In this document: in pieces, positions 43,608 through 55,839 of the stretch
Layout of the letters: every line of letters starts with the position of its first letter
How positions within the stretch are numbered: position 1 is the stretch's first letter
NCBI GenBank assembly: GCA_035771165.1
Contig: JAWNZC010000372.1
Coordinates: forward strand, 400,001-464,000
Length of the DNA: 64,000 nt
Reading direction: 5' to 3'
Source: Paragorgia papillata
Lineage: Eukaryota; Cnidaria; Anthozoa; Scleralcyonacea; Coralliidae
Made by a program: the position numbers and the translations under genes
Notes under the pieces: model-generated
The model's database searches: none
Told to the model about the DNA's origin: nothing
What the model saw: only the letters and a program-made list of their open reading frames with translations

Positions 43608-45130
43608 TCAGTTATAGATCTGCACATTGCAGTTGTGAAAGTTGAACACTGGACTTTGTGTCGTCGAACTGCTTCGATTGCTGAAAATTATCGACTGGTT
43701 GTTAACTGAAGTCGATTGAGCATTCAGAGATGCAACTGACTCTTTGAAGATAACATCTGTGCCACTGTTTTCTTTATCTTGATCTGTTTTACACAAGATC
43801 GCAGGAACCGAATCGCTTGGACGAATATAATCGCTTAATATGGCAGACATCATTTCTTGTTGACGTGCGGATGGGCGACTGCTGTATGACTCAATGGAGG
43901 TGTCAGATTTATGGCCTGTCAAAGACTTTATATGGCGATTTTCGACATGGGCCTCCGACAAAACAGTGACAGATGTCGCCCTAATGCAATGATTAGTTAA
44001 CGGAGGTTCAATTCCTGCTCTTTTGCTCATAACACGAAGCAAGTTTCCAAGAGTCGATTCGCCGACTGGCATGTTGGAATACCAAACCATGTCGTTGGCA
44101 TCAAATTTTTGGCATTTGTGATCCTTTGGTCGCTGGAAAAGACTGTCGCAAGAAGGATTTAGGTGTTTTAAGTAATTTTTTATTGTTTCGACAGGACAGT
44201 TATTCGACTCGGGGCCAGGAAAGATTTTTCCTTCCGATTCGTCTTCAGGATCGTTGAGGCCTCCTTGATGGTTTTTGGTCGCTAGAAGAGAACCTGGAAT
44301 TTCACGGTTGAGTTCAAAAAACTCTTTACCGTCTGGTGTTGACCTCAGAATTAGCATTGACGGCTTCAACTGCCTTTGGTTTTCTCTTCCTCTTTTACCA
44401 AAGAAGAAACTTAGGTAAAACCAGACTGTGCGAAACAGTTGTGCGGGATCTTTGCTGTCGGCTGGTCCCAACTCCCCAGAACTGAAAAGAAGCTGGATTT
44501 GCCCCCTTGAAACGGCCCTTTTGTGAACCGTTCGGGCTATTTTCCCGGACTTTCTCAAATCTTTCACAAACGCATTTAGGACAGCATTCGCTTCTGAAAA
44601 GGTAGGATCTCCAATTATTGTGAAATCTTTATTGTTTGGAGGGCTTTTGAGGAACCGGTCAATGGCGGCTCTTATCGACTTCATTGTTGTTGTTTTGTAG
44701 TAGGAGCCGTCTTTTTGTCTAACGGACGTATAAAATTGCTTCAAACAACTATTTAATTCCGTTTTAGACATATCGGTTATGTATTTTTCAAACTTCTTTG
44801 AACTTGTGAACCACTCTAAAAATTATAAACGAAATTTTTTATTTAATTTTATAAACAATGTTTTTTTCCACCAGCTCAAGGCACGGCACCGCTCGGCGTT
44901 TTGAATCGATGTTTATTTGAAGAATTTGCAATTTTAATTTAAAGAAATATTTACTTACCATCAAATACATTCATGCCATATTTTGTTGCTTTGTTTGTAT
45001 TTTTTGGTGTATTTTTTTCAAGTAATATTTGAATTTCTTCTTCGTTCAAATTAGCAAATTTTGCTGATTTCTCTACTAGTAGGCTATGAGCTGATAGCCT
45101 AGTAGTAGGGAACCAATCAGATTATGTAAA
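43608..45130 (-). CDS. Crypton-type tyrosine recombinase (2 exons seen)
   Basis: Crypton recombinases integrate circular DNA through a tyrosine nucleophile. The main exon 43608-44815 contains an uninterrupted frame whose first Met (44771) gives 387 residues. The catalytic set is visible from that Met: R127/R129 (GKRGREN), K166 (ATKNHQGG), H261 and R264 (NHCIRATS), H287 (LTGHKS) and Y296 (IESYSS). An upstream exon, from 44959, reads KFANLNEEEIQILLEKNTPK and KATKYGMNVFDG and splices in phase to EWFTSSKKFEKYI. Its 5' limit is open: no in-frame ATG is seen before a TAA near 45130. The C-terminus ends FNFHNCNVQIYN. The zinc finger MYM and KCTD1-related host genes derive from such recombinases. No terminal repeats are expected for Cryptons. 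Confidence 0.85.
45072..45107. repeat. 36-bp near-perfect palindrome
   Basis: CTACTAGTAGGCTATGAGC is followed by its near-complement TGATAGCCTAGTAG, just at the 5' end of the recombinase coding region. Confidence 0.6.
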
Positions 45131-45353
45131 AGCTCATATCCGACAGCATGCTATATAATAAATTGAAATATTCTGCTTGGCTTCATCTAAGGAAATTGAA
45201 AATTTTAGTTGCACTATGAAAACATATTAAACTCAGGAGTCAGTAGTAGCAACTAAATCTCAAAACAAATTACTCCAGACATAACCCAAACATTTCTTTA
45301 TTAGTTTAAAACAAAGCTAGCAACTGAATGTGCAAGTATGCAGGTCCAGTGAA

Positions 45354-46152
45354 CTAACCAGAGTCAACTTTGTCCATCATGTGTACCAGTATATTAAGGT
45401 AGTTTTGCCATTTGGTTTGGTCATTGGCGTACTCAATAACTTTTTCTGAAAATGATGAAGTCCACTTAAGAAAAAGGTTGTCTTCAAAGGTTTGTCTGTC
45501 GTTGTCATCAGCTCCATCCACATAGACACCACAGTAGATGCAGGCATCCTCATACTTGCATGCGTAATAAAGTTTCTCCATGTGGTCCCCACAGTCATGG
45601 TCCTTCACCATCACATTCAGCCCCGGAAGGTGCAGCTCATCTGAGGACATATAATTCATACAGATTAGTGAAAATCTCGTGTTTCAAAAAATATTTGCTG
45701 GTACCTGTATCAATGTCAATCCCCAAATATGACATCACTCACCTGGCATCATCCCACATGTGTAATCCACATCTTTCAACGCATCGTCTAATTGTTTCAC
45801 TTTTCTCTTGTTCAGTTTTGTCTTCGAGAAGATGAGCCGCCACTTGTTGCACTCGGTGCATTGCACCATTGTGTTTGTGTTCCTAGCATGCTGCACAGAG
45901 GGAGAGGAGCCTATCTTTTTTCTGGCAGCCTTTGGCCTTGTCTGTTTGCTGGGTCGGTTCTGGAAAAGTAGTGAACAGGGTACAGACGATGTTACACATG
46001 AGGACTATATCCTATAAATGAATAATCAAGAACAGCTACATACTTCTTCAGTTTGAGTTTTGTAGACCTCCCGGAACGGTTTATAATGCTCATCACCAGC
46101 AGGTTGAGGAAAGGGTAATGTGCCAACCTCCTTGCTTCTGTCATCCCGTACA
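45354..46152 (-). CDS. C-terminal part of a cysteine-rich protein of unknown function (3 exons)
   Basis: Exons 46044-46152, 45743-45959 and 45354-45640 splice in phase and end in TAG. The product reads LPFPQPAGDEHYKPFREVYK, then TEE/NRPSKQ, a basic stretch, NTMVQCTECNKWRLIFSK with DVDYTCGMMP, and LPGLNVMVKDHDC, KLYYACKYEDACIYCGVYVD. The C-x2-C-x2-WR and later Cys pairs look like a degenerate CW-type or other small zinc module. I recall similar C-termini in repetitive gene families of cnidarians and fish, but no function. The N-terminal part is missing: the region upstream of 46152 is a different repeat. It is likely a mobile-element or duplicated-gene remnant. No lesion is seen in these three exons. 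Confidence 0.6.
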
Positions 46153-46370
46153 CTGTTAAAAAAATATCTGTTATTTTACAGTAAAAAGTACTGGCAGCTT
46201 AGACGCCAGAGAAAGTACTGTAAATTAACAGAAACTGTATTTAAAAAAGTACTGTATTTTTACAGTAAAATTTACTGCTAGCAGCAAACTGTTTTTCCAC
46301 AATGAAAGTACTGTATTTTTACAGGGGAAAAAAACCCTTGGCTACATACATAAAATAGGCTACTGCAAAT
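46153..46370. repeat. Repeat rich in TACTGTA/TTTACAGTA inverted blocks
   Basis: Several AAGTACTGTATTTTTACAG and TTTTACAGTAAAA blocks alternate, resembling short terminal sequences of a MITE family. It directly abuts the exon end at 46152. From 46371 to 46868 nothing is recognised. Confidence 0.6.
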
Positions 46371-47914
46371 TAACAGAGCCCGTGTTCAATGAGTGCTTCC
46401 TTTGTGCTATATCTTCACATTAATGACAATTGGAGACTTAGGAAAATTTAACCGAATAGAAAATGTATGGAATTAAAATAAGAATAACATTAAAACGCCA
46501 CCGTATATTTTAATCTATATTTATTTAAATTTTCCAAGTCTTCATCAAACAATACTATAGTTGCAAAAACTAACCATGCAGTTGTCAAAATAGTAACTTA
46601 GTAACTACAAACCATATAGTTACTATATATGGAAAATAACACATCAAATATATTAATTATCTCTGAATCTATATATTAATTATTTATACATCTGTATATA
46701 TCATCAGTTGTAATACTGATACATTTAAAACATAACAAGTAAACACTTCTTCTAAACAGGAACATAATATGCAGTTCATCACTCTCTAGTTCATATGGCA
46801 ATAGAGTACTGATGCTATCAATGTGCACCATACTGAATATATAGTTTAATTTTTCACACTAAGTTGCCCTATAAATTCCATTCACTTTGGTAATCTTTTA
46901 GATTATTGGCCAATGAAAGGACTTTGGGGTGAACCTTGTAATTTTTTCCTTTGGCTTTAGTAACTTTGGTTCCTTTGTCTGGGTTCAGTTTCACAAAACA
47001 TCTGCATAACAGAGGGGGGGAAAAAACACTCAAATAGGAACTAAAATAATATGCACTCCTCTTGACCAATCAGAATGATGTAATTTTATATACATGGAAT
47101 AAGAAAATAAATGTTGATTTGATATACCTTTGGATAAACTCAAGAGTGGCTGCCAATAACTGAGGATAGTGGATGTTGAAGCAGTAATAAGCTGCAAATA
47201 GCAGCATTACAGCATCTTGCATTCCATTCAACCACTCGTTGACAAGAAGACCATCAATGACCAAAGCACATCTATCAGTTACACGTTTTTCACCTATAAA
47301 AATATGTAACGTAATATTAGCTGTTCAATTGATCAATTCAACTGATCTGACAATACCCGACTCAAGTGACTCCCTAGTACATTAGGCTCCCCTGTTTTAC
47401 ATGCCTGTTCTGAAATGACCCCTTCGTAACTTTCATTACCCTTTTTTTAAAACACAAATGAATAGTTGAGTATTGCATGGTTAACACGTCCATTATTGCC
47501 TGAGCTAGACACAAATGGCCTCTTTATTATTTTACTGTCTAAGACCAGACAAGTTTGCTCATCAAAGAGAATACTCGGTGAGCCTAGCCAGCAATGGGTA
47601 ACTGACCAATAAACATGATCATGGTCAGAGACAAAAAAATTAGGTCTGCAAAGCAACGAATTTTGAACAAGACAACATTCTTACCAAATACAGCAATAAA
47701 AGGGGAAGTTGGACAATCAACAAGGCAATCATCAACTGTTGCAGTGTCCTAAAATAACAACAAAAATATAGTTTAATGTGCAGTTAATTTTCTTAGAATT
47801 TACTTAATATTTAAAAATTAGACAATGACCCAGGTTTTCTATGAGCAGATGATAGCAACGAGGAACAGTCCAGTTGACTGCTGCTCATAGACAATGAGGA
47901 TGAGTTGTCTAATT

Positions 47915-48209
47915 GTTTTACTGTCGTGGCAATAGAAGCGTTCCGTAAAATATTGTGGCAATATAGTCCTCAAGTTGAACAATTCATTTGATAAGATTCG
48001 TTGACAACTTCCTGTTTTGAATTCTGTTTTGAATTTGATTGGTGTTTGGCAAATCATCCTGTTTCTTATTGCTTGTTTAAAAACCAGAAACCAATCAAAT
48101 GCAAAACAGGAAGTTATCAATAATTTTCATCAAATGAATTGGCCAAACATAGCAAATGAATTGCAAAACCTTTTTAGGAATGCTTCTATTGCCACGACAG
48201 TAATTTAAA
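47915..48209. repeat. Foldback MITE in SAMD3-like intron
   Basis: GTTTTACTGTCGTGGCAATA at the left and its near-complement at the right. Subterminal TTCATTTGAT and CAGGAAGTT blocks are mirrored too. Confidence 0.75.
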
Positions 48210-48339
48210 CCAACTACTGTAGTTGGCCAACTAAATAATAAAGAAAAGAAAATAGTAAATGTTGTCCATCAAAATATTTTACTATTCTATTTTATTTATT
48301 ATTTTGTTATTACATGTAACTCAAGTCAGTAAGATCATC

Positions 48340-48400
48340 CATCTCCTTTAACCCTTTCCCTCCTAAGGTTCTCACTTGATGAGTAAAATTATCTGGTATC
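48340..48400. repeat. Dispersed GAGTAAAAT-type repeat, copy
   Basis: CCCTTTCCCTCCTAAGGTTC, then TGATGAGTAAAATTATCTGG. Same family as 1190-1275. Confidence 0.7.
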
Positions 48401-48654
48401 AAGGCCCGTTCACACAGGCAATTTTCTCATCCTGACGCATGCGATTGAATGACTCACCAAAGTATCGAACCTCGTAATACTTAGCTCTGCACAGATGTTC
48501 AATACCTTGGTAAGTCAATCCATTCAATCGTATGTGTCAGAAGGAGAAAAATCACAACAAAAATCACCTGTGGAAACGAGAAAGATAACAAAGTGGCCGG
48601 TTTGGGGTGACATATAGCAGGGAAAGGGTTAAGGAAGACAGATGTGCAGCCGGG

Positions 48655-48780
48655 TAGGCCCAGCTAACCCTTTCCCACCTATATAGGGGTTCTCACTTCA
48701 CAAGTAAAATCGTCTGGTGTTAGACAGAGTAAGATAACAAAGTGACCAGTTTTGGACGACCTAGCAGGGAAAGGGTTGAC
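48655..48780. repeat. Dispersed GAGTAAAAT-type repeat, longer copy
   Basis: CTAACCCTTTCCCACC at the left, CAAGTAAAATCGTCTGGTG then TTAGACAGAGTAAGATAACA in the middle, and GCAGGGAAAGGGTTG at the right. The outer CCCTTTCCC and GGGAAAGGG pair, so the unit may be a MITE of about 110 bp. Confidence 0.7.
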
Positions 48781-50980
48781 CATGTTTCACTAGGTCTACA
48801 ATGCCATTGATGATGTAAAAACGAATAACTTACAGGAAGACATATTATCATTTTGTCCTCTTTTTCCTCAAAGTAGGCAAGCAGCAACAGGTATACTCCA
48901 GACATCATTGCCACTTTACTGTTGGACTCTGTCATAGTGGCTTCAATTAATGACACTGATTTCTTGACCTTCTTATTTTGCATGTGTTGCTTCATGTAAT
49001 CATAAATCACTTTAGATTTCTCTTCAAGACTTTGTTTTAACACAGTCTGGAGTTGAAATCCCATGAGTTGCTCAAAATGCTGCAGAAGGTTATTTCTTTA
49101 ATTTCTTTAACTGATGCAGGAGTAGGTTTCACTCGATTGATAAGAAGGCGCTGGGACGCATATGTTTGCTTCATGAACAATGAAACCTTCGCTTTATCAA
49201 TGACATCTTTGGGAAATTCTTTAACCAGCCACAGCTGTTTCTCCTTTTGACTTTCCTCGTTTTCATTATCCGGCAAGGAATCAGGTTGCCAATTGATGCA
49301 TCCATATGAATCACTGACAGGTTTCTTTATCTTCTTGGCAGGTGGCTCGGTATTATCATCATCTACATTCAATTTCACAAGTAGAGAGCCTGACTTATTC
49401 TCTTTTCTATTTAAATTGGATAATCGTTCCTCCATTTGTTTTCGAAGAGATTCATACCCATTTCCCACAATTGTATCACCAACAGTATCGCAGAATGATT
49501 CCCTGTACTTCGTTACAACCATGTTCGCAATTTTAGATAGGTTTTTCCTTCCAGGAAGAATTGAGTGCTGCCGAATCTCATTGCATATGATTCTAACCAT
49601 CTCACGCCGTTCACTTGGTTTTGGGCGAGTTTTTTGGTCACAAGCATCAAGGATAGCCTTTGGAATTTTAGCCCACGGTGTTCTAAAACGTTGAATCCAG
49701 TTACATGAACCATGTTGAAAGTCACTTGTTTTCGTGACACCTTGAGATGGTGATGGAGTATCCAAATCACTTGAAACTGATGGAGTAGTGCAGCGTGAAC
49801 CAGTAGGAGAGTCAAACATGCTCCCACTACCTGTATCAGACATTTCGCTGGAGTTGTCAATAGGAAAGTGTGGCGATTTATGTGTTTGGACATCCTTAGC
49901 CTTACCTTAATACAGACAAAATATAAAACTATAATTCTACTCAACTAAGATGTCACATTGAGGAATAATTTTTGTCCAAAGCATAAGCTAAGTCTGAATA
50001 AATTACTGCAAGGCTAAGGCCTATTCCAGACACTGCTCCACCTATGTGCCGAACCAGAGTTAAGTTAGGCCACATGCAGTCAAACTTTGGAGCCACAGCT
50101 TAATCAGATGGCATACAGTACATAAATCATTGAAACGAATTGAACATTAGTGAATTATGGTAGAATTACATTACCAGTAATTTATGTGTTACATTCCACA
50201 CACAAAAAAACTGGCACCAGTAGCAAAACATGCAAGTTCAAAGCATTCCAGCTGGAATAAACAAGTGACCCTGAAGAATTGGGTGTATATTACAAGTAAT
50301 TACATGTATTTGGCATTTCACTTCATTAAAACTTTTGTTGAATCTCTAAAAGTCTAAAACACGTTATTTAATTGAATGAAATGCCAAACATTACTTATCT
50401 GACAAATTAGGTGGTTTAATTTGCCACACTACAGTATATTCAAACTGAAAAAATAACCAATTGAGGCAACACACATAATTCACCAGTTAGGTTTGGCACA
50501 CACGTGAACCAGTGTCTGTAATGGGCCCAAGTATTAGCTAAGATACATGTAAATACACATGTACTCTGTAACAATGCATTTTCATAAATATGAAGAGAAA
50601 GTTACAATGTATACTGTGTTCCTTGAAGCTTTGCACAGTAACTACAATAACTTTTCACTGATAAAATGTGGGATTCTAGATGTTGGAATAAACAACTTTG
50701 CTTACAATAAATACAATATTACCAAAACCAATGATGTGGCATGGCCCCAAAAAATATGTAATGATTTCTGCCCAAAATATTTGACAAATCCATCCGCATT
50801 CCTAAACCTTTTTGGCTGGAGAATTTAAAAGTTGGAAATGAACCAATAATATTGCAGTGATCGCATGGTGTCAATTTCAAAGGATAAAGAAAGCAGATGG
50901 ATTCGTTAATGTTTTGGCAGAAATCATGACATATTTTTTTTTGCCATGCTTCGCATCATCGGTTTTGGTAATAAACTAAA

Positions 50981-51485
50981 AGAGTGTTTATACGGAGGTG
51001 AGCCAGCCCGGGTACCCGAGCTAGCCTGCTTTGCCAATTTTTATTGTGTTTACATGAGAAGGGCTAGCTTGCCTAGCTGGGCTTGCTTGCTTGTTGTGCT
51101 CATTGCATAATTTATCAGTTCCGGCAAGACGTGAAATCTCATTGTTTTAAATATGAACTGTACATGAACAAGCAGAACTTGTGAATTGTTAATATGTCAA
51201 AAAAACTGATAAAAACAAATTCTGTCACATGCACAAAGCTTTTAATGCCAGCCCGGGTAGGCAAACCAGCCCACTCAATCATGTTTACATGTACAGTACA
51301 TGGGAAAAAAACAGCCCAGGTAACCGAGATCTCAGTCTCACAAAGTGAGATCTTGGCTAGGCAGGCTGGTTCAGCTCTCATATAAACACAAGATAAAAAT
51401 TAACAAGAAATAGCACAAGCACGATCTCAACAAAGCGGGCTAGTCCAGGTACCCTGGCTGTCTCACCTCCATATAAATACCCTCT
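50981..51485. mobile_element. 505-bp MITE in SAMD3-like intron
   Basis: AGAGTGTTTATACGGAGGTG at the left is matched by CACCTCCATATAAATACCCTCT at the right. Inside, GCCAGCCCGGGTACCCGAGC-like blocks recur in both orientations (51004, 51250, 51440). Confidence 0.75.
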
Positions 51486-51849
51486 AACATGATGAATCTC
51501 GCAAGTTGTCAATAAAAAGTTACAACGTTTTGGAAGATACTGTATTGCAAGTACAAACCTTTTAAACATTGCTGCAGTTTCCGTATCTGTATTGGCTTCA
51601 ATACACCCGCAAGATCTGTTTCTTGAGTTAACTTTAAATCATCAAGATCATCAACCCCAATACCAATTAGTATTCTGTTGTTTTTTCTAATGTTTCTTCA
51701 CTCAACTGTGGGAGACATGCCTGGATAAAGCTTGTAACTTTCTCCATAGTATTGTGAAGTTTTAACAAATATTCCTAGAATAATAGTATCAAGATACTGT
51801 AATCCAGAATATAAATACAAATAATATTAAGTCTTAATTTATTGCATGT

Positions 51850-53615
51850 TTTTCTTAAATCAACTAAAGCACATCTCTTAAAATATGAATGCTTACTTTC
51901 AAATCGAAGGGTCCAAACTCTCATCAAGGGACCAAATTGCAATAACTGCCTTGGGTAATGAGCCAGATAATGATGCTTGGGTCTTAAAGGTGTCTCAGGG
52001 AAATAGGGTAACACGAAGTTCTAAATATTCTTCAATTTTAATTCTTAAATATGTAACCTGGCCAAATGTTATTTTTGGTGCACACACAAGTTCAACAATT
52101 TCCCTTAGTAAAAGTATTAAACCCCCAAACTTTATCACTAGTATCTTGTATCATTTAGGCAAATCAAAACTGGGAGCAGCCGAAGAAAACACCAATTTTG
52201 GACAGCATGTCCACCCAATTTCTTGCTTTTGTCATTCAAAATGTTGGGCTTATAATTTGCATCACTCCCTTTGTACTTGAACTTAGTTATCATTTGGTTT
52301 AAAGAAACATAGGTAAACCACTTCCTTACTTTAACCAGATAGTTGATGAAAAGAGCCAAATCATATTGAACCACACCTTCAAATAAATCATGGCCAAGAC
52401 AAGGTGGCAAGCCAGGATTACATACATGGTAATACCTCAATTCATTAAAAATGGAGTTGAATTTTATCCCATGATAATGACTTAATTCAGTATTGCTTTC
52501 AACTTTTTTCCACAGCTTCTATGTAGTTGCTGGGCGTTCTCTCAGGGAAAGTATCTAATACCTAGATTTAATGTGATCAGATGTTATTAAACAGGATCGA
52601 CACACATGTGAAGTGCTAATAAAATTATCTGTGAAGCCTCCAATGCAATGGCTGCCCAAATTATCTCCAAAAAACATTGATACTGTTCCCCGTACATACT
52701 CATTGCCTACTAATACACCACTTTCCTCAATCTCCTTGAGGTCATTGACTAGTTCACGGAATACAATATTCTGACCAAAACATTTAAAATCAGCCTCTCT
52801 TACTAGCAGAACAAGTTGCATTTGATCAACCTTTGAGCGGTGTTCAGGGTAAATGTTACTTAGGGTAACATAAACTGCCAATACCTTGTGCTTCTTTTTT
52901 GCTGATCCTAATGGATTTACAACTTCAAAAGAATCTTGGTAAAGTAATAATTTCAAAGCATTGGGGACTTCATTAAATAAAACATTACTTTTTGTTACAC
53001 TGCCATCAGTGATATCTTGTAAAACTCCCTCTTGAGAAGGAATGGGGTTATCAAATTGTTCTTTAACACTTTTGTCTTTCAAAAAATCTGTAATAGTGTT
53101 AACGATAGGAACATACTCACAGCATCTTTTCACATTATCCTTATCAAACCCAAGGCAAATCGCAACTGGGGCAACATACCTGAAATTATCTTTAAAATAC
53201 TGTTTTCGCCTATAATCAGTGCTTAGTGGACCTTTGTCAGCATGTACATTGTTAAAGATGTTATTATTGAAAATTCAAGATCGAAAAAACCTGCTTGAAT
53301 GAAATTGTCAAGGACAAGGTGAACTTCTAAACCACAGACTCCCTCCAGGATGTCATGCATTACATCAGGTGCATAGTTGGTTGCAACATGGAAATGTTCA
53401 ACGTCATTCAAAAGACATGGAGCTTTAATACCTGTGGATCGTGGATCATCTAGTTCCAAATCTTCATTATGATTGTCATAGTTGCGAAGTAGTTCAGGGT
53501 TTTCTGTTGGTGCTCGTCGCATGTGATCAATGTGCATTTTACAATTTCTGCAAAAATGATGACTAACAACAACAAAGCCAGAGATTCCATTTACACCCAA
53601 GTTGTCACCAGTCAC
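51850..53615 (-). pseudogene. Transposase-like gene in fragments (CACTA/EnSpm-like family suspected)
   Basis: Minus-strand fragments: 53223-53615 (GDNLGVNGISGF, CRNCKMHIDHM, APDVMHDILEGVCGLE), then from about 53250 a new start-like segment GPLSTDYRRKQYFKDNF running into 52555-53133 (CCEYVPIVNTITDFL, NPLGSAKKKHKVLAVYVTLS, RGTVSMFFGDNLGSHCIGGF, CRSCLITSDHIKS), 52138-52440 (LPPCLGHDLFEGVVQYDLAL) and 51850-52014 (RPKHHYLAHYP, FGPLMRVWTLRFESKHSYFK). The first fragment and the later ones each contain a GDNLG..GI.GF plus a D..HD..EGV block, so two related copies are joined head to tail. Frames change several times. I recall such proteins from repetitive families in fish and cnidarians; assignment to CACTA-type elements is tentative. 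Confidence 0.6.
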
Positions 53616-54607
53616 TTGAGCAATCCCAACACTAACCTTAAACTAAAACACTAACCCTATACAAACCTATATCTCAAATCAATGCACTTATCTCAAATTT
53701 CGGCTGCCACGTTGTTTTTAAAAATGTTCCAGTGTTTGATTTATATAAAAGCAAAATTGTCAGGAATTTATGTTGTCTTTTAAAACATCTGATGCCATTT
53801 ATATTTACTGTACTTCACAGGCAATTGAATTAACCAAGATTGGCAAGAATCAATAAATTATTGTTTTTTGCTTTCATGGATTTTTTATACAGCAGAAAGG
53901 AGAGGACCCGGCTGTCCCTGCTTTCGCTAAAACTGAAATAAGTTGTCAAAATGACTTTTTGACTAGTTATCTTCACACATGTTTTACGTGTCTTGGGAAA
54001 AACTAAAAAAAAAAAATCTTTCAAACACAAACATGTCTTCTCAATTTGCGGCAGCAAAGTTTATACCCAAAATGTTTGAGAATATGTGTGAAAAATAAAG
54101 CAATATGTCAAAGTTTAAAAACAAATATCACCCTACCTTCAAATATATCGTTAAGCTATGAAAGATTCCACTCTTCTAGCTTTTTTGTCACAAAACTATC
54201 CATATTGTTTTTGGCTCCCAAAAAGAGCTCGTTTTCAGCTCGACAGCTCAGCGAAAAAGAACAAAAAAAACACAGAAAAGGGCGCGAAACATATAATCCG
54301 GTGGGGTAATTTTCCTAGTAATTTAATTCGTGTGAAGTTCTTAATGCTTATTGGATAGATCGTACCGGGTGGGGTCTATGCGCCGAGGAATAGCCATCCT
54401 TGACCTTGTTTTGCTGAAATAGACAACATATCGTTTATATTAAATACTAGTTTAGTGTAAGCTAAAAATATACCGTTTACGAAATGTTATCCGCTCCATA
54501 TGGTTATGGGAAGTCAGTTCACAAATATAAACAGTGTTATATATCATCGACAGTCGGCCTGGCTTTTTAGCTTTTGCACATAGAGAGTGGAGCCGGAGGA
54601 CTGAATC
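53616..54607. other. No gene recognised
   Basis: AT-rich sequence with short chance frames. Nothing with splice signals or protein similarity could be supported. Confidence 0.5.
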
Positions 54608-54910
54608 ACAGAATAGAAATACAACCAGAAGTCCAATCACGTCGGAACCTTTGAAGTTTATGTCCTCGCGCATCTCGCCTCGCGCATCTTGATTCCTCGT
54701 CATCCTACGCAATCCTGGCAAGTTCCCCCGGCAGTTTGGACCTTCAAAAGAAGGTTACAACGGCAGGGGGGACTTGCCAGGATTGCGTAGGATGGCGTAG
54801 GACATTGCGTAGGATGGCGTCGGATGGCGTAAAATATCGCGCCTGCGCATTGAAGAAATGCGGACAAGTTGTCACTCGAGTTGGACTTCTGGTTGTATTT
54901 CTATTCTGTG
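54608..54910. repeat. Foldback with nested inner palindrome
   Basis: The outer arms are CACAGAATAGAAATACAACC with AGAAGTCCAA, and their complement at 54881-54910. The inner arms around CATCCTACGCAATCCTGGCA are mirrored at about 54770-54800, with the GGATGGCGTAGGA unit repeated three times next to it. From 54911 to 55839 nothing is recognised. Confidence 0.75.
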
Positions 54911-55839
54911 ATGAGATGATATTTATATGATGAGAAATATCACAGAATATTTTATATTATTTATATATAGTAGAGAGTGAGATACAGTACCAGGAAATCA
55001 TTACCAGTGATGATATTGATCACGTGACTAACCACTGAATTGAATGTTCATCGTGTTGTTTAACATATAATAAAAAGAAAATTACACAGTGGCTTAAGGA
55101 TATGAATTTTATCTTCTCATGTTGAAATCAATATTTTACTCACTCGTTTCGCTCATTCGTAGAATATTGCTAATGCACCACTTAAAGATAATGTAAAAAT
55201 TAATATATCTTCGCATCCCCATGTAGTATCCTCTATGTATAACACATACCTGTATAAAGTAAAACATTCTGACACTGAAAATCTTTGAGCATTAATATAG
55301 AGTGACTATAATTACTTCATAAGACACATTGATCTATATTTGTGTAATCACAAACATGTAATAATCACTTAATTTTGATATTGAAAGTTACCTTGTCTAC
55401 CTAATATGCTTCTCAGCCACTTTTTTCTGGAGACCTGGGCAAAGGCACTACCCATACAATTTAAGGTTGGACAATAAAGGGTTAGTTGCTAGAATTTTGT
55501 GAAATTCAGATAAATTTGTATTTTTTATTTCAATTTTCCTTGCTTGATGTGGGATGCCGGCTCTGTCTATAAACTCCTTCTTAGATTTTGTCTTGGATAC
55601 TGTAAGGTGTTTACATTATACCAGTTGAGCCAGACCATTGCATCTAACCAAAAGATAAATACATTGTGTATGCCCTGTGGGTCTGATCACCGGTATTTAA
55701 CTTTAAGGTGATAATTGGCTTTTGGAAAATTTTATAATAAACTCCCCCATTTACAAAATTGAATGGAAAATTCAAAAACAAATGATTGCATATACTCTAG
55801 CATGGTACAAAATAATTGACTAGTTCCCTGGTAGAAATC

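Larger units (their letters stand above)
46869..51747 (-). pseudogene. SAMD3-like gene (SAM-like domain plus conserved C-terminal domain), 5 exons
   Basis: Exons: 51559-51747 (ATG at 51747), 48834-49905, 47685-47748, 47128-47293 and 46869-47001 (TAG); all joins phase. The N-terminus (MEKVTSFIQACLPQLSEETL, then GIGVDDLDDL, DLAGVLKPIQIRKLQQ) is SAM-like. A Ser/Thr-rich linker, then FRTPWAKIPKAILDAC, a nuclear-signal-like PPAKKIKKP, HFEQLMGFQLQTVLKQSLEE, DTATVDDCLVDCPTSPFIAV, AVMLLFAAYYCFNIHYPQLL and LNPDKGTKVTKAKGKNYK follow. Related proteins are annotated SAMD3-like and are often multicopy; their molecular role is not known to me. Two lesions: a one-base A-run loss in the first exon, and a frameshift with a missing WP..F-type segment near 49097. 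These suggest a dead or mis-assembled copy. Confidence 0.72.

Noticed and set aside
43119..45130. Crypton recombinase as a gene of the 26-kb transposon
   Set aside because: It lies outside the right terminal repeat and target duplication, so it is a separate element or gene.
50559..50828. 89-codon plus-strand frame
   Set aside because: Ordinary composition, no similarity I know, and it lies in an intron of the minus-strand SAMD3-like gene.
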